From: Butyricicoccus_A sp963588905
GTDB lineage: Bacteria; Bacillota; Clostridia; Oscillospirales; Butyricicoccaceae
Reading direction: 5' to 3'
Assembly: GCA_963588905.1 (NCBI GenBank)
Contig: CAVAJF010000037.1
Coordinates: forward strand, 1 to 64,000
DNA: 64,000 bases
Below are positions 58,447 to 64,000 of this stretch, piece after piece. The notes beneath the pieces are model-generated. The model ran no database searches. It saw only the letters and a program-made list of their open reading frames with translations, and was not told where the DNA came from. The translations under genes were made by a program, and so were the position numbers. Within the stretch, counting starts at the first letter, position 1; each line of letters opens with the position of its first letter.

Positions 58447-58526
58447 GTATCGATTACTCCCATTGCTATCATATTACAAATTTTAGTATAAACACCGGCC
58501 TGTCGGAAGTCAATTGTCAAGTATAC

Positions 58527-58563
58527 AAAAAACAAGAGCCTGCCCAACTGGGCAGACTCTTGC
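58527..58563 (-). terminator. Terminator of the iolB-iolD operon
   Basis: On the minus strand, stem CAAGAGTCTGCCC / GGGCAGGCTCTTG with AGTT loop followed by six T. Confidence 0.85.
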
Positions 58564-58603
58564 GTATTTGTCAGAATATTCTGTGCGCGACAAGCGCAGG
58601 GAA

Positions 58604-60580
58604 TTAATAATGACGAGCTTCGTACAGATGATCCTGCAGCTTCTTGTAAGCTTCCTGTACTTCCGGCTTCTCGGAAACAGAAGCAACGCCTACACGCCAC
58701 CAAGCTTCCCATTCCTTGGACATGGACTTCGGCAGAACCTTCATGTCGATCAGGGTAGAAACAGTCTGCTTCTTGGAGTCTTCCAGTGCAGCAGCCAGCT
58801 CTTCCATGGTCTTTACGGTGTAGGTCTTGCAGCCGTATGCAGCAGCAACAGCAGCGTAGTCGATGTTCATTGCCGGGCCGAGATCGCAGCCATCGTACGG
58901 AGTACCCGGGATGTGCATGTTCTTCTCGGTGGTACGGGACTTGTTGCCCTGGCCAACCTGCAGGTTGTTGATGCAGCCGTAAGCAGCGTTATCAAACAGG
59001 CAAACGTTGATCTTGTAACCGTACTGGATAGAAGCAATCAGCTCGGAGTGCAGCATATCGAAGGAACCGTCGCCGCACATTGCGTATACTTCCTGATCCG
59101 GGCAAGCGATCTTGCAGCCGTAAGCGCCTGCAACTTCGTAACCCATGCAGGAGTAACCGTACTCGCAATGGTAGGTGTTCGGAACCGGAGCTCTCCACAG
59201 TGCCTGCAGGTCGCCCGGCAGGGAGCCAGCAGCACCAACACAGATGGAATCCGGAGCGATATGGGTGTTGATGTAACCCAGAGCAGCGGTCTGTGTCAGC
59301 TTAGAGCCGATGGACTCGATGTAGTGCTCAACAGCACGACGGTTTGCGTCCTGGATTTCCGGAACGTAGGACTCAGCGTCAACGTACTCGGTGTGATCCA
59401 TGCGATCTACGTCAGCCCACCAAGCATCCTGCAGTCTCTTTACTTCTGCAGCGTACTCGTCGGAGGTGTGGTAGCCGCCCAGAGCGTCGATCTCAGCGCT
59501 GATTGCGGTCAGAGCCTCGTTTGCGTCAGCAACAACCGGATAAGCGTCCATCTTCAGGCACTGGAACTCAGACGGGTTGATGTTAACGAACTTAGCGGAA
59601 GTGTCGTACAGCCACTTGGAAGCCGTGGTAAAGTCGGTGTAACGGGTACCAACGCCGATAACTACGTCACAGTCATGTGCAAACTTGTTTGCGCACTCGG
59701 TGCCGGTGATGCCCAGACCGCCCAGAGACAGCGGATGGGTCCACTCGATAGCGGACTTACCTGCCTGGGTTTCGCCGAAAGCAATACCAAACTTCTCAGC
59801 GAATGCACGGAATACCTTATGAGCCTCAGCGTAACGAACGCCACCGCCGCAGATCAGCAGCGGCTTCTTTGCGGACTTGATGATCTCAGCTGCCTTCTTA
59901 GCTGCCTTCTTGGTAGCCGGACGGCGCTCGATGTTCCAAACGCGCTTCTTGAAGAAGTCAACCGGATAATCATAAGCTTCGCCCTGTACATCCTGCGGGA
60001 TGGATACAGCAACGGCGCCGCAGTTGCCCGGATCGGTCATTACACGGAATGCAGAGATCATATCGGTCATGATCTGCTCCGGACGGTTTACACGGCCCCA
60101 GTACTTAACAACAGCCTGGAAGGAGTCGTGAGCGGAAATAGTCAGGTTCTGCGGCTGCTCCATCTGCTGCAGTACCGGATCCGGCTGACGGGAAGCGTAA
60201 ACGTCGCCCGGCATCAGCAGTACCGGAATGTTGTTAGCAGTTGCAGTAGCAGCAGCGGTAATCATGTTGCAGGCGCCAGGACCTACGGAAGAGGTGCAAA
60301 CGAATGCCTGCTTGCGGCGCAGCTGACGAGAGAATGCAACAGCTGCCAGAGCCATGCCCTGCTCGTTCTTGCCCTGATATACTTCCATATCCTTGATTTC
60401 CTGCTCGATACCGTTGCAGTAGCCAACGCAGTTGCCGTGGCCCGGGATCATGAAGATACCGCGGATAAACTTCTGTTCTACTTCCTTGCCGTCCATGTCA
60501 ATGTAGCTGACATACTGGTTCTCCAGGAAGCGGATGCACGCCTGGCTAGTGGTCAGGCGGACAGTTTCCATGTGTCTCAT
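58604..60580 (-). CDS. iolD: 3D-(3,5/4)-trihydroxycyclohexane-1,2-dione hydrolase
   Basis: The 658-residue protein is a three-domain ThDP enzyme: N-terminal domain with the catalytic-type Glu region, a central Rossmann-like part (LLICGGGVRY..., THPLSLGGLGITG), and a C-terminal ThDP motif GDGSFDM..20+..NAAYG. The overall sequence (VSYIDMDGKE, IPGHGNCVGYCNGIEQEI, YEVAGAYGCKIA) matches IolD, which opens the inositol-derived ring to 5-deoxyglucuronate. GGAGG lies 11 bases before the ATG. It is downstream of iolB with a gap of about 100 bases, in a two-gene operon ended by a strong terminator. Confidence 0.94.
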   Translation of the reverse strand: MRHMETVRLTTSQACIRFLENQYVSYIDMDGKEVEQKFIRGIFMIPGHGNCVGYCNGIEQEIKDMEVYQGKNEQGMALAAVAFSRQLRRKQAFVCTSSVGPGACNMITAAATATANNIPVLLMPGDVYASRQPDPVLQQMEQPQNLTISAHDSFQAVVKYWGRVNRPEQIMTDMISAFRVMTDPGNCGAVAVSIPQDVQGEAYDYPVDFFKKRVWNIERRPATKKAAKKAAEIIKSAKKPLLICGGGVRYAEAHKVFRAFAEKFGIAFGETQAGKSAIEWTHPLSLGGLGITGTECANKFAHDCDVVIGVGTRYTDFTTASKWLYDTSAKFVNINPSEFQCLKMDAYPVVADANEALTAISAEIDALGGYHTSDEYAAEVKRLQDAWWADVDRMDHTEYVDAESYVPEIQDANRRAVEHYIESIGSKLTQTAALGYINTHIAPDSICVGAAGSLPGDLQALWRAPVPNTYHCEYGYSCMGYEVAGAYGCKIACPDQEVYAMCGDGSFDMLHSELIASIQYGYKINVCLFDNAAYGCINNLQVGQGNKSRTTEKNMHIPGTPYDGCDLGPAMNIDYAAVAAAYGCKTYTVKTMEELAAALEDSKKQTVSTLIDMKVLPKSMSKEWEAWWRVGVASVSEKPEVQEAYKKLQDHLYEARHY

Positions 60581-60681
60581 TGGAATTTTTCCTCCTCATG
60601 CAATTCTTACACAATTCTCACATTGTTTAAATCTATCTTATTCTCTTTCAAATAAGCGGGGGTAAGGGGGTAAAGTGGGGA

Positions 60682-61497
60682 TTAGTAGCCGGTGGAGCAC
60701 TTCCAGATGTGCTCGTCTGCGTCATCGCGTACCAGCCACTCGTGCTCAACATCGTCAACACGGGTCTTGTCCCACGGATCACCCGGCAGATGACGGATGC
60801 CCCATGCATAGCAGCAAGCGTAACCCGGAGCGGTTACCTGAGAATGCATCTTGCTGGTAATCAGAGACAGACCGTTGTGGTGGGTCTCATACAGCTCGCC
60901 GTTGCCCCAGCCTGCGCCGAAGCCCTGCGGCTTGTCGAAGCGGTAGAAGTAAACTTCCGGCTGCGGATGATGATGCGGCGGATAAGAGGACCACTTGCCC
61001 GGCAGGTTGATAACTTCGCCCAGTACCATGTTGGAGTACGGAGCAATGTCGAGGTCGAAGCAGGTACGAACATCACGCTTGATGCAGTTCTGCAGAACGC
61101 CGCCAGTGCCGCGTGCCCAAGTATCGGTATCTTCCGGACGGAACAGCTTGTTCGGGAATTCCGGCTCGGTCTTGTCGTTCAGGGTCTTCTGCACGTAGAT
61201 GTTAGACGGGCCCTTTGCGGTGATGACGATCTTGGTCTGCTTGTGAACCAGCAGACACCACGGGTTGTAGTCGAACGGATTCGGGCGAACCATGTCTACG
61301 CTCTGGTCGTCCCAGCTCATGTTGACGTCGCCGTCAAACAGCAGGCAGGCAACTTCCTTGTCTGCTTCTTCGATGGTATAGGTATCTCCAGCTTCCATAA
61401 CCAGAAGAGCGACATCCATCATGCCGTCCTTGCCTTCTCCTTCATCAAGGCGCAGGTACTCGTTATAGCCGCGCTTGACTTCCTTGTCCATGTACAT
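60682..61497 (-). CDS. iolB: 5-deoxy-glucuronate isomerase
   Basis: The 271-residue protein is a cupin-type isomerase with the metal-binding YPPHHHPQPEVYFYRF segment typical of IolB and a C-terminal H...GDPWDKTR region. It converts 5-deoxy-D-glucuronate to 2-deoxy-5-keto-D-gluconate, the step after IolD. AAGGTG lies about 9 bases before the ATG at 61497; a near second ATG lies two codons on. Promoter and dyad lie 60-130 bases upstream. iolC, iolE and iolJ are absent here. Confidence 0.93.
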   Translation of the reverse strand: MYMDKEVKRGYNEYLRLDEGEGKDGMMDVALLVMEAGDTYTIEEADKEVACLLFDGDVNMSWDDQSVDMVRPNPFDYNPWCLLVHKQTKIVITAKGPSNIYVQKTLNDKTEPEFPNKLFRPEDTDTWARGTGGVLQNCIKRDVRTCFDLDIAPYSNMVLGEVINLPGKWSSYPPHHHPQPEVYFYRFDKPQGFGAGWGNGELYETHHNGLSLITSKMHSQVTAPGYACCYAWGIRHLPGDPWDKTRVDDVEHEWLVRDDADEHIWKCSTGY

Positions 61498-61557
61498 TGT
61501 AAAACACACCTTTCTCTATGCCCGACTGATGCAGGCAGAACATTTGAATACAATGCT

Positions 61558-61584
61558 GCAAAAAGGCGTACAAATCCCTTTTGC
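61558..61584. promoter_or_regulatory. Dyad in the iolB leader
   Basis: GCAAAAAGG (61558-61566) and CCTTTTGC (61577-61584) form an inverted repeat with a 10-base spacer, just downstream of the iolB promoter. It could bind the DeoR, AraC or HxlR regulator encoded nearby. Confidence 0.4.
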
Positions 61585-61599
61585 ATAATTTATGGTTTA

Positions 61600-61628
61600 A
61601 TTATAGCATGGTGTGTGTTCTTTTTCAA
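61600..61628 (-). promoter_or_regulatory. sigma-A promoter of iolB-iolD
   Basis: TTGAAA (61628-61623), 17-base spacer, consensus TATAAT (61605-61600) on the minus strand. Confidence 0.7.
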
Positions 61629-61795
61629 GAATGCGCCGGATAAAAGCGGCCAGAATTTTGTACAGCGTGACGGCTGAGGGAACACCGTGATAGCGTTCTG
61701 TTGTCAACCTGTCGGATAATACAAAATGCAGTCATCCTGTGCACGCGGACGCCGGAAAAGAACACGAAAATCTTGGGTAAAACAGAGGGTAAAAC

Positions 61796-61824
61796 TTGTA
61801 CAAGCCCCGGTCGGGTGTTATAAT
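61796..61824 (+). promoter_or_regulatory. sigma-A promoter of the HxlR gene
   Basis: TTGTAC (61796-61801), 17-base spacer, consensus TATAAT (61819-61824). The -35 box overlaps a perfect CTTGTACAAG palindrome. The transcript would start about 160 bases before the gene, crossing the dyad at 61868. The remaining 61629-61795 shows no other feature. Confidence 0.6.
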
Positions 61825-61867
61825 GAGTGTACAGGCGAGACCACCCAATACTATGCTTGGGGAAGCT

Positions 61868-61887
61868 GGTATTATAAGTATAGTACC
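61868..61887. promoter_or_regulatory. 20-bp near-perfect palindrome, likely HxlR operator
   Basis: GGTATTATAAGTATAGTACC has arms GGTA.TATA and TATA.TACC that mirror each other with only the centre and one pair differing. Its position between the promoter and the HxlR gene suggests autoregulation. Confidence 0.5.
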
Positions 61888-61991
61888 AGATCGGTGCGAA
61901 AGAAACAAGACTGCACTTTTTGGTAAGTGACTATGGTTTTGGTGACGATAGAAAACAACGAAAAGGGCGGGCGGCGGAAGGAGGAATCCTG

Positions 61992-62333
61992 ATGAAGCGA
62001 GACACGAGAGAAATTCCATATGATTGTCCCATTGAGGCGACGCTGGGATTGATTGGGGGAAAATGGAAGGCACTGATTCTGGATCATTTGACAGACGGCG
62101 CGCTGCGGTTCGGAAAGCTGCAAAAGCTGATGCCGAAGGTGACGCCGAAGATGCTGACACAGCAGCTGCGAGAGCTGGAAAAGGACGGCTTGGTGGAGCG
62201 GCATGTCTATCCGGTTGTGCCGCCGCGAGTAGAATATGAGCTGACCGAATTTGGACAGACGGTTTTGCCGATCTTGGACGCCATGTGCGTCTGGGGACGG
62301 GCATATCTGGACGATCAGAGAAAAAAGTCCTAA
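61992..62333 (+). CDS. HxlR-family transcriptional regulator
   Basis: The 113-residue protein is a winged-helix HxlR regulator: YDCPIEATLGLIGGKWKALILDHL at the N-terminus, with the conserved Cys used for redox sensing in several members, then RFGKLQKLMPKVTPKMLTQQLRELEKDGLVER and VEYELTEFG. Family members sense electrophiles or redox state. GGAGG precedes the ATG at 61992. It is divergent from iolB and may or may not control it; the palindrome at 61868 is the first candidate target. Confidence 0.88.
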   Translation: MKRDTREIPYDCPIEATLGLIGGKWKALILDHLTDGALRFGKLQKLMPKVTPKMLTQQLRELEKDGLVERHVYPVVPPRVEYELTEFGQTVLPILDAMCVWGRAYLDDQRKKS

Positions 62334-62350
62334 TGATTCAAAATAAGACA

Positions 62351-62386
62351 CAAAAAGAGGATGTCGTTTGCGACATCCTCTTTTTG
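62351..62386. terminator. Bidirectional terminator between HxlR and DeoR genes
   Basis: Perfect 15-base stem AAAAAGAGGATGTCG / CGACATCCTCTTTTT with a TTTG loop, T-run on both strands. Confidence 0.85.
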
Positions 62387-62409
62387 TGCAATGATACGGT
62401 TTGATGTAC

Positions 62410-63165
62410 TTATTCCCAAATCAGTCGAATGTTGTGTGCGCGGCAGAATTCCACGAACTTCGGCGCCGGCTTCTGGTCGGTGACAAAGGTGGAAATGTCC
62501 TGCAACCGGCAGAATGTCACGGTGGCATCGTGCCCGAGCTTAGAGTTGTCTGCGACGAGAATCACGCTGGAGGCGTGGGATACGACACCACGCTTGATTT
62601 CCGCTTCGAGGAATGTCGTATTGCTCATGCCGGACTCGACGGTTACGCCGGTAGCACATAGGAACGCCTTGGTGATGCGCAGATCGGACAGCGCCTGCTG
62701 GGCAAAAATGCCGACAAACGAGCTGGTTGCCGGATTAAACGCGCCGCCGAGAGAGATCAGATTGATGCCGTCATATTTTGCCGCCTCGACCATGGCCGGA
62801 AGCGAATGCGTCACGACGGTCAGCTTGATGCGCGGCGGCAGATGCCGCAGCACGTTGACGGCGGTAGAGCCGGAGTCGATAAAGATGGTGTCGCCATCAT
62901 TCAGCTCCCGCGCTGCCAGCTTGCCGATCAGATCTTTGGCGCCCGGATTGAGTCCGGAGCGCACCGGAAGCGGCATGACGTCCTCCGGCGTCACGGCGGT
63001 GACGCCGCCGTATACCTTGGCGATGTGGCCGCGCGCTTCCAGCTCGTTTAGGTCGCGCCGGATGGTGTTTTTGGATACACTGAACACCTCGCACAGCTCA
63101 TCAATAGAGACTGTCTTTTTGGATAGTACATATTCTTCAATTGCATTGAGTCTGCTGATTTTCAT
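62410..63165 (-). CDS. DeoR/GlpR-family transcriptional regulator
   Basis: The 251-residue protein has a DeoR N-terminal helix-turn-helix (RLNAIEEYVLSKKTVSIDELCEVFSVSKNTIRRDLNELEARGHIAKVYGG) and a C-terminal sugar-phosphate sensor domain (IFIDSGSTAVNVLRHLP, DLRITKAFLCATGV). IolR-type repressors of inositol genes in Firmicutes are of this family. The ATG at 63165 is chosen; the open frame extends upstream over the promoter. It is divergent from the transketolase gene 334 bases away, and may control it and the iol promoters. Confidence 0.88.
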   Translation of the reverse strand: MKISRLNAIEEYVLSKKTVSIDELCEVFSVSKNTIRRDLNELEARGHIAKVYGGVTAVTPEDVMPLPVRSGLNPGAKDLIGKLAARELNDGDTIFIDSGSTAVNVLRHLPPRIKLTVVTHSLPAMVEAAKYDGINLISLGGAFNPATSSFVGIFAQQALSDLRITKAFLCATGVTVESGMSNTTFLEAEIKRGVVSHASSVILVADNSKLGHDATVTFCRLQDISTFVTDQKPAPKFVEFCRAHNIRLIWE

Positions 63166-63223
63166 AAGGAAATCCCGCTTTCTTGGAACAAACAAGTAAC
63201 TAACACAAAACCATGATAAAATC

Positions 63224-63252
63224 ATTATAGCAGAAAGTTGAACAAAATCCAA
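63224..63252 (-). promoter_or_regulatory. sigma-A promoter of the DeoR gene
   Basis: TTGGAT (63252-63247), 17-base spacer, consensus TATAAT (63229-63224) on the minus strand. Confidence 0.65.
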
Positions 63253-63380
63253 CCGGAAATATGGAATTTGTTGAGCAAGTTTTCCCTGTGCGCGATACAG
63301 TGCCGGAAAGGGAATGTTTGTGCAGCCGGTCAGAAATTCTGCTCTCAGGGAAAATTTCTCTAAAAATCGGCGGGCGAGCA

Positions 63381-63409
63381 TTGCAATTCGTTTACAGAGA
63401 TGATAAAAT
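63381..63409 (+). promoter_or_regulatory. Promoter of the transketolase gene
   Basis: TTGCAA (63381-63386), 17-base spacer, TAAAAT (63404-63409), about 90 bases before the start. The stretch 63253-63380 shows nothing else. Confidence 0.55.
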
Positions 63410-63499
63410 CTAAGAAAGTATGGTATGACTTCGGGAGGAAAGGGTTTTTCCGATGTCATGCTGACAATTCTTTGATTAAGGAATAGGTAGGTGTATTCA

Positions 63500-64000
63500 A
63501 TGCAGAAAGCAGAAAAGATGCAGGCTCTCCGTGAATTCGCAGCCGAAATTCGAGTTGAGACCCTGAAGACCATCGGTTCGCTTGGCTTTGGACATGTAGG
63601 CGGCTCGATGTCTATCGCAGACGCAATGGCAGTCCTCTATGGCGATATCATGAAGATTGACCCGAAGAATCCGCGTTGGGAAGATCGTGACTGGTGTGTT
63701 CTGTCCAAGGGACATGCAGGCCCGTGTGCATATGCAACACTGGGACTGAAGGGCTTCTATCCGCTGGAAGAGACCCGCACCCTGAACAAGCCGGGTACCA
63801 ACTTCCCGTCCCATACCGACCGCACCAAGACTCCGGGCGTTGATCTGACGACTGGTTCTCTGGGTCAGGGTATGTCCACCGCTACCGGCGCTGCTCTGGG
63901 CAACAAGCTGGACGGCCGTGACAGCCACGTATTCGTATTCGTTGGCGACGGCGAGTGCGATGAAGGTCAGGTTTGGGAGGCTGCTCAGTTCGCAGCTCAC
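63500..64000 (+). CDS. Transketolase, N-terminal part (3' end outside window)
   Basis: The first 167 codons are in the window. They begin MQKAEKMQALREFAAEIRVETLKTIGSLGFGHVGG and contain the transketolase pyrophosphate/substrate residues (GHVGGSMSIADAMAVLY, SKGHAGP), HTDRTKTPGVDLTTGSLGQGMSTATGAALG and the ThDP motif GDGECDEGQVWEA. This is the split form common in Clostridia, where a second gene codes for the C-terminal half; only the right flank could confirm that. GTAGGTG precedes the ATG. It is divergent from the DeoR regulator and may be part of the same sugar regulon. Confidence 0.9.
   Translation, partial: MQKAEKMQALREFAAEIRVETLKTIGSLGFGHVGGSMSIADAMAVLYGDIMKIDPKNPRWEDRDWCVLSKGHAGPCAYATLGLKGFYPLEETRTLNKPGTNFPSHTDRTKTPGVDLTTGSLGQGMSTATGAALGNKLDGRDSHVFVFVGDGECDEGQVWEAAQFAAH

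Noticed and set aside
58514..60655. Long plus-strand open frame opposite iolD
   Set aside because: IolD is unambiguous on the minus strand. The frame has low-complexity Val/Leu/Ser repeats caused by biased codons on the other strand.
63166..63573. N-terminal extension of the DeoR regulator
   Set aside because: The extension crosses a good promoter and runs into the transketolase gene; DeoR proteins start at the helix-turn-helix.

Overview
This window looks like a chromosomal segment of a low-to-mid GC Gram-positive anaerobe of the class Clostridia, most likely an Oscillospirales gut bacterium (Butyricicoccus/Agathobaculum-like; inference from gene style only, no search was possible). Supporting signs are near-consensus sigma-A promoters, strong GGAGG ribosome binding sites, a CIRCE-controlled hrcA-grpE-dnaK-dnaJ operon, a SpoIID homologue, a flavodiiron protein, phosphotransacetylase, many small XRE regulators with membrane tails, and clusters of palindromic repeats between genes.

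Layout. 1-2.2 kb: cell-wall SH3b-repeat protein (5' end cut) and an SH3b-VanW protein. 2.2-8.4 kb (mostly minus): YjbQ, a Kv-type potassium channel, Pta, a CaCA cation exchanger behind a yybP-ykoY (Mn2+) riboswitch, AzlC/AzlD amino-acid exporter, SpoIID-like protein. 8.5-14.5 kb: citrate synthase, first palindromic repeat cluster, a secreted metallo-beta-lactamase (MBL)-fold protein with a DUF3006 partner, XRE regulator, flavodiiron protein, orphan sugar-binding lipoprotein. 14.6-19.3 kb (minus): apparent operon lepA-hemW-ACT protein-PFL/DUF711 protein-small membrane peptide. 19.4-24.4 kb: Mrp/NBP35 ATPase, MATE exporter, XRE regulator, ABC exporter. 24.6-28.2 kb: accessory region with an AT-rich insert (AraC regulator, GlcG/HbpS-like protein, Cys-rich protein, conjugative-element debris) bounded by a 27-bp imperfect direct repeat, then an XRE regulator with a lipoprotein. 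28.3-31.7 kb: phosphodiester glycosidase, small membrane protein, RsmF-like methyltransferase, YbjN-like protein. 31.7-35.7 kb (minus): GT-C glycosyltransferase, GtrA, GT2 and a lipid kinase. 35.9 kb: tRNA-Arg(CCU). 36-38.9 kb: TauE/SafE-like permease, RelB-Doc toxin-antitoxin pair, repeat cluster, SDR. 39-44 kb: heat-shock operon. 44-49 kb (minus): Gld-type ABC operon with DUF4340. 49-64 kb: an inositol-catabolism region (IolG, IolH, IolD, IolB, a sodium:solute symporter, AraC, HxlR and DeoR regulators, a transketolase start), interrupted by a polysaccharide deacetylase and an acyltransferase.

How it works together. The right end most likely imports a polyol by the symporter, oxidises it with IolG and processes ring intermediates with IolH, IolD and IolB; IolE, IolC, IolJ and IolA are not in the window. 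Several local regulators and palindromes mark these promoters. The most unusual unexplained stretch is 53.3-54.0 kb between iolH and the symporter: it has three promoter-like signals, a 13-bp dyad just after one start site, a strongly folded non-coding segment, twin 13-bp direct repeats around a -10 box, and a double-hairpin leader.
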